A DNA stretch of 64,000 bases from an uncultured Clostridia bacterium (GCA_934255135.1 CAKQMV010000005.1:78176-142175); one strand, 5' to 3'. Shown: positions 17,544 to 27,308, counted from the first letter of the stretch. The notes: generated by a model from the letters alone, not told the origin. A program made the numbers and translations.

Positions 17544-17635
17544 CCGAAGACAGAGGGTGCCGCAGGGCTTAATTTCCCTCCGAGGTACAATTATAAATTG
17601 AACCCCGCTGTCTTCAGAAGATGCGGGGTATTTTG
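17544..17635 (+). ncRNA. L10 leader: autoregulatory element of rplJ-rplL
   Basis: The mRNA between rplA and rplJ folds like the Firmicutes L10 leader, which binds the L10(L12)4 complex. GAAGACAG (17546-17553) pairs perfectly with CTGTCTTC (17608-17615), enclosing a second stem GAGGG/CCCTC and the conserved CCGAGG. Immediately after, CCCCGC (17603-17608) and GCGGGG (17623-17628) can form a terminator followed by TATTTTG. This fits control of rplJL by premature termination, as in Bacillus. The exact switch between helices is not resolved by eye. Confidence 0.85.
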
Positions 17636-17689
17636 TACCTAACCAAGTATGAACACCGCCGTGTGTTCAGGAAAGGAGAATAAAACTAT

Positions 17690-18190
17690 ATGTCAGTAGA
17701 AGCTAAACAGGCAAAGCAGCTCGTTATCGATGAGATCAAGGAGAGAATCGAAGGAGCTGTATCTGTAGTAGTAGTAGACTACATTGGACTTACTGTAGAA
17801 GAGGCTGACGAGCTCAGAGCACAGCTCAGAGCTGAGAACGTTGGTTTCACAGTATATAAGAACTCACTCATTAAGAGAGCTATCGCTGGAACTGAGTTCG
17901 AGGGACTTGCTGATGGCGAGACTCTTAAGGGATCAACTGCACTTGCTTTCTGCACAGAGGATGCTACAGCATCAGCTAGAATCATCAAGAAGGCAATTGA
18001 CAAGTACAACAAGATGTCATTCAAGGGTGGTATCGTTGAGGGTACTGTTTACGGCAAGGCTCAGATCGAGGAGTTCGCAAACATCCCATCAAGAGATGTA
18101 CTTATCGCAAGATTCATGGGAAGCATCCAGTCACCACTTACAAAGCTTGCTCTTACTCTCAAGGCAATCGCAGAGAAGGAAGAGGCTTAA
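17690..18190 (+). CDS. rplJ: 50S ribosomal protein L10
   Basis: A 166-residue L10 that anchors L7/L12 dimers to the ribosome stalk. The N-terminal rRNA-binding domain begins SVEAKQAKQLVIDEIKE and contains VDYIGLTVEEADELR and YKNSLIKRAI. The C-terminal helix (TKLALTLKAIAEKEE) carries the L12 docking sites. It is under control of the upstream leader. Start ATG 17690 has AAAGGAGAATAAAACT. Confidence 0.97.
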   Translation: MSVEAKQAKQLVIDEIKERIEGAVSVVVVDYIGLTVEEADELRAQLRAENVGFTVYKNSLIKRAIAGTEFEGLADGETLKGSTALAFCTEDATASARIIKKAIDKYNKMSFKGGIVEGTVYGKAQIEEFANIPSRDVLIARFMGSIQSPLTKLALTLKAIAEKEEA

Positions 18191-18290
18191 TAAGTCGCTG
18201 CATCAAAGCAGCATAATTTATACAAACAAAATGAAATTACGGACTGCATAGTCCAATCAGAATTAAAATCAGACAAAGGAGAAAACAACA

Positions 18291-18653
18291 ATGGATAAGA
18301 CACAGATCATTGACGCTCTTAAAGAGATGAGCATTCTTGAGATTAACGAGCTTGTAAAGGCACTTGAGGAAGAGTTCGGAGTATCAGCAGTAGCAGTAGC
18401 AGCACCAGCAGCAGGTGGCGCAGCTCCAGCAGCTGAGGAGAAGACTGAGTTCAACGTAATCCTTAAGGAGGCTGGCGCTGAGAAGATTAAGGTTATCAAG
18501 GCTGTAAGAGAGGCTACAGGTCTTGGACTTAAGGAGGCTAAGGCAGTAGTTGACGGTGCTCCATCAGCAGTTAAGGAGAACGTTGACAAGGCTGAGGCAG
18601 AGGCTCTTAAGAAGTCACTTGAGGAAGTTGGAGCAGTTGTTGAGCTTCAGTAA
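18291..18653 (+). CDS. rplL: 50S ribosomal protein L7/L12
   Basis: A 120-residue stalk protein with the N-terminal dimerisation helix (ILEINELVKALEEEFGV), an Ala/Pro hinge and the C-terminal factor-binding domain (KVIKAVREATGLGLKEAK). It recruits EF-Tu and EF-G. Two small hairpins lie in the 100-bp gap after rplJ (GCTGC/GCAGC at 18197-18212 and GGACT/AGTCC at 18241-18254). Confidence 0.98.
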   Translation: MDKTQIIDALKEMSILEINELVKALEEEFGVSAVAVAAPAAGGAAPAAEEKTEFNVILKEAGAEKIKVIKAVREATGLGLKEAKAVVDGAPSAVKENVDKAEAEALKKSLEEVGAVVELQ

Positions 18654-18700
18654 CTCAACCCGAGCAGTTTTAACCGCTTAAATTAAATTAATTACAAATT

Positions 18701-18763
18701 GGCTCCTGCGATATGGAGCCGAACCATGCAATAAGAATTGAGCCCTGAGATATGGGCTCAATT
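18701..18763 (+). other. Tandem look-alike hairpins between rplL and rpoB
   Basis: Two hairpins lie 15 bases apart. The first is GGCTCC / GGAGCC with an 8-base loop TGCGATAT (18701-18720). The second is AATTGAGCCC / GGGCTCAATT with loop TGAGATAT (18736-18763). Stem lengths differ but the loops share TGNGATAT. Neither is followed by a clean U-tract, so partial attenuation, mRNA processing or protein binding between the ribosomal and RNA polymerase genes is more likely than full termination. The rest of the 254-bp gap (18654-18907) is AT-rich with no gene. Confidence 0.6.
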
Positions 18764-18907
18764 CGTGCGTTATAAGGGTAGTGATTTTTGCCTTAAAATC
18801 GCATTTTTTGGCCAAAAATTGTATCTTTTTAAGAACATGTGCCGGTCAGTTGCACATTATAAATAACTGTCGAACGTTTTTTCTAAAGAAAACAAGGAGT
18901 ATTAAAG

Positions 18908-21900
18908 ATGCCAAAACCAATTAAAGTTGGAAGGAAAGAACGTATGACTTATGCGAAGATCAATGAAGTATGCGAGATGCCTAACCTCATTGATATTCAG
19001 ACAAAGTCATATCAGTGGTTCATCGATGAAGGTCTAGGAGAGGTTCTTGAGGACATCTCACCTATCAGAGATACTACTAATACACTCAATCTTGAATTCG
19101 CAGACTATGAGTTTTCAGATACACCTAAGTACAATCAAGAGGAGTGCAAGGAGAGAGATGCTACTTACGCTACTTCACTGACTGTTAAGGTTCGTCTTAT
19201 CAACAAGGAAACTGGCGAGATTAAGGAACAGAAGGTCTTCATGGGAGACTTTCCTAAGATGACTGAGCAGGGAACTTTCATCTACAACGGTGCTGAGAGA
19301 GCTATCGTTACACAGATGGTAAGATCACCTGGACCTTATTTCGGAGTAGAGGTTGATAAGTCAAATCAGAAGCTGTTCAGTTCACAGATCATCCCTAACA
19401 GAGGAGCATGGCTTGAGTATGAAACAGATTCTGCAGGAATCATCTATGTTAAGGTTGATAGAACAAGAAAACAGCCTATCACTTCATTCCTAAGAGCACT
19501 TGGACTCAGCTCAAATGAAGAAATCCTAGAGCTATTCGGTGAGGATGAGAGACTTCTTAAGACTCTTGAGAAGGATTCAACTAAGAACTCAGATGACGGA
19601 CTTAGAGAACTCTACAGAAGACTTAGACCTGGAGATCCTCCAACAGTTGAGAATGCAAGAGCTATGCTCAACGCACTTCTCTTCGACGCAAGAAGATATG
19701 ATCTTGCAAAGGTTGGAAGATATAAATATAACAACAAGCTCGGTATTCACGACAGACTTGTACATGCTGTCCCTGCCGAGGATATCATAGATCCAAACAC
19801 AGGAGAGGTACTTGCTGAGGCAGGTTCAACAATCTCAAGAAGCCTTGCTATGGAAATTGAGGATGCCGGTGTTGTATGTGCATACGTTCACGGTACAGGT
19901 GACTACTCAGATGTTGTTACTAAGGTAATCGGAAACAACTTCGTAGATCCAGCCAAGTACATTGACTTTGATCTGACACCATACAAGCTGTCAGAGAAGG
20001 TATTCTATCCTGTGCTCATGGAGATTATTGAGGAAGCTGCTGGTGACGAGGATAAGATGAGAGTACTCATCGCTAACAGAAAGAATGAGCTTTCACCAAA
20101 GCACATCACTTTCGAGGATATCGTTGCTTCTGTCAGCTACACACTTAACCTCCCATACGGAATCGGAGAAATCGACGACATCGACCATCTCGGAAACAGA
20201 AGACTTAAGACTGTAGGAGAGCTTCTCCAGAACCAGTGCAGAGTAGGTTTTGTACGTATGGAGAGAGCAATCAGAGAGAGAATGACTGCAGACAACTCAA
20301 CTCCACAGTCACTCATCAATATCAGACCTGTAACAGCAGCAATCAAGGAGTTCTTCGGAAGTTCACAGCTGTCACAGTTCATGGATCAGAACAACCCGCT
20401 TTCAGAGCTTACTCATAAGAGAAGACTTTCAGCTCTTGGACCTGGCGGTCTTTCAAGAGAGAGAGCAGGATTCGAGGTTCGAGACGTACACTACACTCAC
20501 TACGGTAGAATGTGTCCTATCGAGACTCCTGAAGGACCTAACATCGGTCTTATCGGATCTCTTACAACTTACGGAATTATTAACGATTATGGATTCATTG
20601 AGACTCCATACAGAAAGGTTGATAAGGAGACTGGCGTTGTAACAACTGAGGTTGAATATCTCTCAGCTAATTCTGAGGAGAGAGCTATCGTTGCTCAGGC
20701 TAATGAGCCTCTTGATGAGCAGGGAAGATTTGTTAACAACAAGGTTGCTGTAAGAGGCATCAAGGGTGAAATCACTCTTGTAAACAAGTCAGAAGTTGAC
20801 TACATGGACGTTTCACCAAAGCAGGTAGTATCTGTTGCAACTGCTATGATTCCGTTCCTCGAGAACGACGACGCCAACAGAGCGCTGATGGGATCTAACA
20901 TGCAGAGACAGGCAGTACCACTACTTGTAACTCAGGCTCCATATGTTGGAACAGGTATCGAGTACAAGGCTGCATGTGATTCAGGAGCTGTAGTTCTATG
21001 TAAGAATGCAGGAACTGTAGTTTTCGTAGATGCAGACAAGGTAAAGATCGAGAGAGACGACAATGGAGAGATCGATACATACAAGATGCTCAAGTTCAAG
21101 CGTTCTAACCAGGGAACTTGCATCAACCAGAGACCTATCGTTAACTTTGGTGAGCACATTGAGGTCGGCGAGGTAGTTGCTGACGGTCCTTCAACAAACC
21201 TTGGAGAGATTTCCCTTGGTAAGAATCTTCTTATCGGATTCATGACCTGGGAAGGATATAACTACGAGGACGCTATCATCCTTAATGAGAGACTTCTCAT
21301 GGACGATGTACTTACTTCACTTCACATCGAGAAGCATGAGTGCGAGGCTAGAGATACTAAGCTCGGACCAGAGGAAATCACAAGAGATATTCCTAACATT
21401 GGTGAGAATGCACTTAAGGATCTTGATGAGGAGGGTATCATAAGAATCGGTGCTGAGGTAAAGTCAACTGACATTCTTGTAGGTAAGCTCACTCCTAAGA
21501 GTGAGACTGATCTTACACCTGAGGCTAGAATGCTTAGAGCAATCTTCGGCGAGAAATCAAAGGAAGTAAGAGATTCATCACTCAGACTCCCACACGGAGA
21601 AGAGGGAATCGTAATTGACGTAAGAGTTTTTGACAGAACAAACAGCTCAGAACTTCAGCCTGGCGTTAATAAGATTGTTCGTGTATATGTTGCGAATAAG
21701 AGAAAGATTAACGTTGGAGATAAGATGGCCGGACGTCACGGTAACAAGGGTGTAATTTCAAGAATTCTTCCTGAAGAGGATATGCCATTCAAGGAGGATG
21801 GTGAGCCACTCCAGGTAATGCTTAACCCTCTGGGTGTACCTTCCCGAATGAACGTAGGACAGGTACTTGAGGTTCACCTTGGACTTGCTGCTAAGACTAA

Positions 21901-22690
21901 AGGCTGGTATATTTCAACTCCAGTATTTGATGGAGCAAGCGAGAAGGACGTAGTAGATCTTCTTGAAGAGTGTGGATACTCAAGAACAGGTAAGCTTCAC
22001 CTGAGAGACGGTAGAACAGGAGAGTACTTCGACAACCCTGTAACTGTTGGATACATGTACATGCTCAAGCTCCACCACCTTGTAGACGATAAGATTCACG
22101 CTAGATCAATCGGACCATATTCACTTGTAACTCAGCAGCCTCTCGGAGGTAAGGCTCAGTTCGGTGGACAGAGATTCGGAGAGATGGAGGTATGGGCACT
22201 TGAGGCTTATGGTGCTGCACATACTCTTCAAGAGATTCTCACATTCAAGTCTGATGATATTATCGGAAGAACTAAGACTTACGAGGCAATCATTAACGGT
22301 CAGAATATCCCTGAGCCAGGAATTCCTGAGTCATTCAAGGTACTCATCAAGGAGCTTCAGGCACTCTCACTCGACATTAAGACAATGTCAGGAGATAACC
22401 AGGAAATCAAGATTAAGGAGACATCAGAGTACGATGGAGCTCTTACTTTTGACCGTCTAATTAACGAGACAGACCGTAAGGCTGAGCACGAGAGAGAAAG
22501 AATGAATGCTGAGGCAATGGCTAAGTCAAAGAAAGAAAATGACGATGACATTATGTCAGGATTCAGCGCGCTTCTTGGAGCTATCGGCGCAGCAGACGAC
22601 GAGCCGGCAGATGTTGCAGATATGACTGATCTTGCAAGCTATGAAGAGCTCGTTGAAGAAGAGACAAACGCAAATTTTGACGAAGAGTAA
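18908..22690 (+). CDS. rpoB: DNA-directed RNA polymerase beta subunit
   Basis: A 1260-residue beta subunit. The rifampicin-binding region near residues 483-515 reads SSQLSQFMDQNNPLSELTHK and keeps the residues of drug-sensitive enzymes. Also visible are GEVVADGPSTNLGEISLGKN, the KPKSETDLTPE-like stretch (LTPKSETDLTPEARML), GDKMAGRHGNKGVIS and QPLGGKAQFGGQRFGEMEV. ATG 18908 has AAGGAG upstream. rpoC follows after 20 bases. Confidence 0.98.
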   Translation: MPKPIKVGRKERMTYAKINEVCEMPNLIDIQTKSYQWFIDEGLGEVLEDISPIRDTTNTLNLEFADYEFSDTPKYNQEECKERDATYATSLTVKVRLINKETGEIKEQKVFMGDFPKMTEQGTFIYNGAERAIVTQMVRSPGPYFGVEVDKSNQKLFSSQIIPNRGAWLEYETDSAGIIYVKVDRTRKQPITSFLRALGLSSNEEILELFGEDERLLKTLEKDSTKNSDDGLRELYRRLRPGDPPTVENARAMLNALLFDARRYDLAKVGRYKYNNKLGIHDRLVHAVPAEDIIDPNTGEVLAEAGSTISRSLAMEIEDAGVVCAYVHGTGDYSDVVTKVIGNNFVDPAKYIDFDLTPYKLSEKVFYPVLMEIIEEAAGDEDKMRVLIANRKNELSPKHITFEDIVASVSYTLNLPYGIGEIDDIDHLGNRRLKTVGELLQNQCRVGFVRMERAIRERMTADNSTPQSLINIRPVTAAIKEFFGSSQLSQFMDQNNPLSELTHKRRLSALGPGGLSRERAGFEVRDVHYTHYGRMCPIETPEGPNIGLIGSLTTYGIINDYGFIETPYRKVDKETGVVTTEVEYLSANSEERAIVAQANEPLDEQGRFVNNKVAVRGIKGEITLVNKSEVDYMDVSPKQVVSVATAMIPFLENDDANRALMGSNMQRQAVPLLVTQAPYVGTGIEYKAACDSGAVVLCKNAGTVVFVDADKVKIERDDNGEIDTYKMLKFKRSNQGTCINQRPIVNFGEHIEVGEVVADGPSTNLGEISLGKNLLIGFMTWEGYNYEDAIILNERLLMDDVLTSLHIEKHECEARDTKLGPEEITRDIPNIGENALKDLDEEGIIRIGAEVKSTDILVGKLTPKSETDLTPEARMLRAIFGEKSKEVRDSSLRLPHGEEGIVIDVRVFDRTNSSELQPGVNKIVRVYVANKRKINVGDKMAGRHGNKGVISRILPEEDMPFKEDGEPLQVMLNPLGVPSRMNVGQVLEVHLGLAAKTKGWYISTPVFDGASEKDVVDLLEECGYSRTGKLHLRDGRTGEYFDNPVTVGYMYMLKLHHLVDDKIHARSIGPYSLVTQQPLGGKAQFGGQRFGEMEVWALEAYGAAHTLQEILTFKSDDIIGRTKTYEAIINGQNIPEPGIPESFKVLIKELQALSLDIKTMSGDNQEIKIKETSEYDGALTFDRLINETDRKAEHERERMNAEAMAKSKKENDDDIMSGFSALLGAIGAADDEPADVADMTDLASYEELVEEETNANFDEE

Positions 22691-22710
22691 TCTGAAGGGA
22701 GGAAGAATAT

Positions 22711-25700
22711 ATGAATATAGATAACAATGCAGATCTTAGAAACATTGAGTCCCTACAGATTAAGCTAGCTTCAACAGAGGAGATGCTTAGCTGGTCACAT
22801 GGTGAGGTAACAAAGCCTGAGACTATCAACTACAGATCCCTGAAGCCAGAGTATGACGGACTCTTCTGCGAGAGAATATTCGGACCTACTAAGGACTGGG
22901 TATGTGGCTGCGGAAAGTATAACAAGATTAGATATAAGGGCCTCACTTGTCCGTACTGCGGAGTTGAGGTTACTAAGTCAAAGGTAAGAAGAGAGAGAAT
23001 GGGACACATCAAGCTTGTTGCGCCTGTGTCACATATCTGGTACTTCAAGGGAATTCCTTCAAGAATCGGACTTGTTCTCGATCTTACACCAAAGGAACTC
23101 GACAAGGTTCTTTATTTCGCTTCATACATTGTAACTGATCCTGGTGAGACGCCATTTGCTTACAAGCAGATCATCGAGGAGGATGAGTACAATGAGGCAA
23201 GAGAAATCTATGGAAAGTCATTCGAAGCTATGATGGGTGCTGAGGCAATCAGAAAGCTTCTTGCTGACATTGATGTAGAGACACTTGCTGAGGAGCTTAG
23301 AGAGCAGCTTGAGGATGCATCAGGACAGAAGAGAATCAAGCTCGTTAAGAGACTAGAGGTAATCGAGGCATTCAAGCAGTCAGGCAACAGACCTGAGTGG
23401 ATGATTCTTGAGGTTCTTCCTGTAATTCCACCTGATCTGAGACCAATGGTTCAGCTCGATGGAGGAAGATTTGCAACTTCAGACCTTAATGATCTTTATA
23501 GAAGAGTAATCAACAGAAACAACAGACTTAGCAAGCTGTTCGATCTCGGTGCACCTGATATAATTATCAGAAATGAGAAGAGAATGCTTCAGGAGTCAGT
23601 TGATGCACTTATCGATAATGGTAGAAGAGGAAGACCTGTTACAGGAGCAGCAGGAAGAAAGCTTAAGTCACTTTCAGACATGCTCAAGGGTAAGCAGGGT
23701 AGATTCCGTCAGAACCTGCTCGGTAAGAGAGTTGACTTCTCAGGAAGATCTGTAATCGTAGTAGGACCTGATCTTAAGATGTACCAGTGTGGACTTCCTA
23801 AGACAATGGCGCTTGAGCTTTTCAAGCCATTCATCATGAAGGAGCTTGTTGAGAGAGATTACGCATACAACACTAAGAAAGCAAGAACAATGGTTGAGAA
23901 GGGAGAACCTGAGGTTTGGGATGTTCTCGACTATGTAATTAAGGACCATCCAGTTCTGCTGAACCGTGCGCCGACACTTCACAGACTTGGTATTCAGGCG
24001 TTTGAGCCAGTGCTTGTAGAGGGTAAGGCTATCAGACTTCACCCACTTGTATGTACAGCGTTCAATGCAGACTTCGACGGAGACCAGATGGCGGTACACG
24101 TACCTCTATCAGTAGAGGCACAGGCAGAGGCAAGATTCCTCATGCTTTCAGTTAACAATATCCTTGCTCCTAAGGATGGATCACCTATCACTGTACCATC
24201 ACAGGATATGATCCTTGGATGCTACTACCTGACACACCCTGGTACTGAGGATAGAAGCCAGGATGCTGATAAGGGTGATGGCAAGTGCTTTGCTGATATG
24301 GATGAGCTGATGATGGCTTACCAGGCAAAGGTTGTTGGAATCCACGCAAGAGTTAAGGTAAGAGTTAAGCTTAACGAGGATGATCCAGGACAGCTTGTTG
24401 AGTCAACTGTAGGTAGATTTATCTTTAACGAGGGTCTTCCACAGGATATCGGATTTGTTGACAGAAGTGTTGATCAATACTCACTTGAGGTTGACTTCCT
24501 ATGTGACAAGAAGGCACTCGGAAGAATTATCGACAAGTGCTTTAAGACACACGGTAATACAAGAACTGTTCTTATGCTTGACTACATCAAGAACATCGGA
24601 TATCACTACTCAACAATTTCTGCAACAACAATCAGTATTTCCGACATGGAGATTCCTGAGGAGAAGGCTGGAATCGTTGCAGCAGCTGAGAAGGAAGTTG
24701 ATAAGTTTGAGAATGCTTACAGACGTGGTCTGATGAGCAACCAGGAGAGATATAAGGCTGTAATCAAGACCTGGGCAGAGGCTACAGAGGATGTTGCCAA
24801 CGCACTTATGAAGGGCCTTGGTTCACTCAATAACCTCTATGTAATGGCACACTCAGGAGCCAGAGGTAATAAGAGACAGATTTCACAGGTCGGAGGTATG
24901 AGAGGACTGATGGGTACAGCTACAGGACACACTGTAGAAATTCCTATCAAGGCTAACTTCCGTGAGGGTCTATCAATTCTGGAGTACTTCATTTCATCAA
25001 ACGGTGCCCGTAAGGGACTTGCCGATACAGCGCTTAGAACTGCCGACTCAGGATATCTTACAAGAAGACTTGTTGATATATCACACAGCGTTATCGTTAA
25101 TGACTTCGACTGCGGAACTACTGATGGTATTGAGGTTGAGGCATTTGTTGAGGGTAAGGCTGAAATCGAGAAGCTATGGCAGAGAATCACAGGTAGATTT
25201 GCTGCTGCTGATGTTATCGATCCTGAGACAGGAGCTGTTGTTTGTGAGGCTAACCAGTTCATCGATGATGATCTTGCTCAGAAGATTGAGAACCTCGGAA
25301 TCAAGACAGTGAAGATCAGATCAGTAATGACCTGTGAGTCAAGAAAAGGTATCTGTGCTAAGTGTTATGGTAAGAACCTTGCAACAGGCAAGATGGTACT
25401 CCCTGGTGAGGCTGTTGGTATTATCGCCGCACAGTCAATCGGAGAGCCGGGTACTCAGCTTACAATGAGAACATTCCATACAGGTGGTGTAGCGGGTAAC
25501 GATATCACACAGGGTCTTCCAAGAGTAGAGGAAATCTTCGAGGCTCGTAAGCCTAAGGGTCTTGCTGAGATCTGCAGAGGAGATGGTACTGTAATCGAGA
25601 TCAACCCAAGAGATGACCACAAGACTGATGTTATCGTAAGAGAGGCTGATGGAGACAGAGAGTATGTAATTCCTTACGGAGCTGCACTCAACGTATCTGT

Positions 25701-26421
25701 TGGTGATGAGGTTAAGGCTGGTGGACAGATTACAAGAGGTCCACTTGATCCTCATGACATCATGGAGATTCTCGGTGTACAGGGCGTATACGAGTACGTT
25801 CTTAAGGAAGTACAGAGAGTATATAAGACACAGGGTGTAGATATCTCAGATAAGCATATTGAGGTTATTGCAAGCCAGATGCTTTCTAAGTACAAGATTG
25901 ATTCTGCTGGAGATACAGATCTTCTCCCAGGCGGTCAGTACTCAAGATTCGAGCTTCAGGATGCAAACAAGGAGGCTGCACTCAAGGGTGGAGAGCCTGC
26001 AACTGCAACAAGACAGCTTCTTGGTATCACTAAGGCTGCTCTTGCAACTAGCAGCTTCCTGTCAGCAGCATCATTCCAGGAGACTACAAGAGTTCTTACT
26101 GACGCTTCAATTAAGGGTAAGGTTGATAAGCTTGAGGGTCTCAAGGAGAATGTTATGATCGGTAAGCTCATCCCTGCAGGTACAGGAATGAAACAGTACA
26201 AGGAAATCTCTGTCGATTACGGTGAATACACTGAAATGATGGAAGCTCACTCAGCTCCTATTGAAGAGGAAAATTTCGTTTATGATACAGCGGCCGTTCA
26301 GGAGCCAGCTGCACCAAGCGAGGTAATCCTCGAGGGAGAGGAAGAGAGCGTTTCTGTTGAGATGCCTACTGAGGCAAACGAAACAACTGAGTCAACTGAA
26401 GAGGTTGTAATCGTAGAATAA
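22711..26421 (+). CDS. rpoC: DNA-directed RNA polymerase beta-prime subunit
   Basis: A 1236-residue beta-prime subunit. The N-terminal zinc ribbon is at about 66-90 (CGCGKYNKIRYKGLTCPYCG), the catalytic magnesium loop NADFDGDQMAVH at about 451-462, the bridge helix region follows SVNNILAPKDG, and a second cysteine cluster lies in CESRKGICAKCYG. The trigger-loop neighbourhood includes GTQLTMRTFHTGG. The last 60 residues are acidic and probably disordered. A strong terminator follows. Confidence 0.98.
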   Translation: MNIDNNADLRNIESLQIKLASTEEMLSWSHGEVTKPETINYRSLKPEYDGLFCERIFGPTKDWVCGCGKYNKIRYKGLTCPYCGVEVTKSKVRRERMGHIKLVAPVSHIWYFKGIPSRIGLVLDLTPKELDKVLYFASYIVTDPGETPFAYKQIIEEDEYNEAREIYGKSFEAMMGAEAIRKLLADIDVETLAEELREQLEDASGQKRIKLVKRLEVIEAFKQSGNRPEWMILEVLPVIPPDLRPMVQLDGGRFATSDLNDLYRRVINRNNRLSKLFDLGAPDIIIRNEKRMLQESVDALIDNGRRGRPVTGAAGRKLKSLSDMLKGKQGRFRQNLLGKRVDFSGRSVIVVGPDLKMYQCGLPKTMALELFKPFIMKELVERDYAYNTKKARTMVEKGEPEVWDVLDYVIKDHPVLLNRAPTLHRLGIQAFEPVLVEGKAIRLHPLVCTAFNADFDGDQMAVHVPLSVEAQAEARFLMLSVNNILAPKDGSPITVPSQDMILGCYYLTHPGTEDRSQDADKGDGKCFADMDELMMAYQAKVVGIHARVKVRVKLNEDDPGQLVESTVGRFIFNEGLPQDIGFVDRSVDQYSLEVDFLCDKKALGRIIDKCFKTHGNTRTVLMLDYIKNIGYHYSTISATTISISDMEIPEEKAGIVAAAEKEVDKFENAYRRGLMSNQERYKAVIKTWAEATEDVANALMKGLGSLNNLYVMAHSGARGNKRQISQVGGMRGLMGTATGHTVEIPIKANFREGLSILEYFISSNGARKGLADTALRTADSGYLTRRLVDISHSVIVNDFDCGTTDGIEVEAFVEGKAEIEKLWQRITGRFAAADVIDPETGAVVCEANQFIDDDLAQKIENLGIKTVKIRSVMTCESRKGICAKCYGKNLATGKMVLPGEAVGIIAAQSIGEPGTQLTMRTFHTGGVAGNDITQGLPRVEEIFEARKPKGLAEICRGDGTVIEINPRDDHKTDVIVREADGDREYVIPYGAALNVSVGDEVKAGGQITRGPLDPHDIMEILGVQGVYEYVLKEVQRVYKTQGVDISDKHIEVIASQMLSKYKIDSAGDTDLLPGGQYSRFELQDANKEAALKGGEPATATRQLLGITKAALATSSFLSAASFQETTRVLTDASIKGKVDKLEGLKENVMIGKLIPAGTGMKQYKEISVDYGEYTEMMEAHSAPIEEENFVYDTAAVQEPAAPSEVILEGEEESVSVEMPTEANETTESTEEVVIVE

Positions 26422-26453
26422 TAACGTGTCCTGCTAATTAGCAGACATAAGAT

Positions 26454-26492
26454 ATGAGTCCGGCCATGTGCCGGACTCATAGTAGTTTTTTG
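26454..26492 (+). terminator. Terminator after rpoC
   Basis: An 11-bp perfect stem ATGAGTCCGGC / GCCGGACTCAT with loop CATGT is followed by AGTAGTTTTTTG. A smaller CTGCTAATTAGCAG hairpin precedes it (26431-26444). It separates the rpoBC block from the str operon promoter. Confidence 0.85.
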
Positions 26493-26560
26493 GGCTCAGC
26501 ACAAATCGATGATAATCATGCAATTATGCTAAGAATAAACAATATTACAGTACAAATTGA

Positions 26561-26589
26561 TTGACAAAATTCCAATGCAAATGTATACT
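26561..26589 (+). promoter_or_regulatory. Strong promoter of the rpsL-rpsG-fusA-tuf operon
   Basis: TTGACA (26561-26566), 17-bp spacer, TATACT (26584-26589). It lies about 84 bp before rpsL and directly after the rpoC terminator, so the str operon has its own start. Confidence 0.85.
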
Positions 26590-26598
26590 GATTAAGTT

Positions 26599-26643
26599 AG
26601 GAAAATGCGCAGATTTTAAATTCATGGATCTGCTTATTTTCCT
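26599..26643 (+). other. Structured 5' leader hairpin before rpsL
   Basis: AGGAAAAT (26599-26606) pairs with ATTTTCCT (26636-26643), and inside it CAGAT pairs with ATCTG, with a GCG/CTT internal loop. It begins within about 10 bases of the expected transcript start and is not followed by a U-tract. It may stabilise the abundant mRNA or be a protein site, which is inference. Confidence 0.5.
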
Positions 26644-26672
26644 TGAGAAATATTTGAGGAAAGGAGAATATA

Positions 26673-27089
26673 ATGCCTACTATTAACCAATTAGTTCGTC
26701 AGGGAAGAACAAGCGCAGTTAAGAAGTCAACTGCACCTGCACTCGGTAAGAACATGAACACTCTTAAGAAGACTCTTACTGATGTTAACTCTCCACAGAA
26801 GAGAGGAGTTTGCGTAGCAGTTAAGACTGTAACACCTAAGAAGCCTAACTCAGCCCTGAGAAAGGTAGCAAGAGTACGTCTTACTAACGGAATGGAAGTA
26901 ACTGCTTACATCCCAGGTGTTGGACACAACCTTCAGGAGCACTCAGTTGTTCTTGTAAGAGGAGGAAGAGTTAAGGACCTCCCTGGTGTAAGATACCACA
27001 TCGTTAGAGGTACACTCGATGCAGCTGGTGTAGCTAACAGAGCTCAGAGCCGTTCTAAGTACGGTGCAAAGAAGCCTAAGAAGAAGTAG
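26673..27089 (+). CDS. rpsL: 30S ribosomal protein S12
   Basis: A 138-residue S12, part of the decoding centre. Conserved segments are TINQLVRQGR, the streptomycin-contact loop TPKKPNSALRKVARVRL with the usual lysine (drug-sensitive form), and PGVRYHIVRG. The C-terminus is KSKYGAKKPKKK-type. ATG 26673 has GAGGAAAGGAGAATATA. Confidence 0.98.
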   Translation: MPTINQLVRQGRTSAVKKSTAPALGKNMNTLKKTLTDVNSPQKRGVCVAVKTVTPKKPNSALRKVARVRLTNGMEVTAYIPGVGHNLQEHSVVLVRGGRVKDLPGVRYHIVRGTLDAAGVANRAQSRSKYGAKKPKKK

Positions 27090-27308
27090 TTTTTCTTAAG
27101 CTTCCGCGTGCGATAAGCACGGAAGAATTAGCAAATGACGTTCGTCACAATTCGGTGGCGAATAATAATCGGTTAAGGCATCTCTTTTAGATAAATGAAA
27201 GGGGCGCCACGGGGACCGGAACGGGAGTAAGACAGAACTTTTGGGCTGTCCGAAGAAATTCACGTTTCGAGCCAACGAGTACCGACTGAAATTAAGGAGG
27301 GAAGAGAA
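27090..27308 (+). other. Long structured spacer between rpsL and rpsG
   Basis: The 219-base gap holds no gene but several possible helices: CTTCC-GTGC with GCAC-GGAAG (27101-27125), GAATT/AATTC enclosing TGAC-GTTC-GTCA (27124-27153), GTGGCG (27155-27160) with CGCCAC (27205-27210), and GACAG/CTGTC (27231-27250). In E. coli the S12-S7 intercistronic region is where S7 binds to repress its own translation, so an S7-controlled element is the leading guess. Confidence 0.5.
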
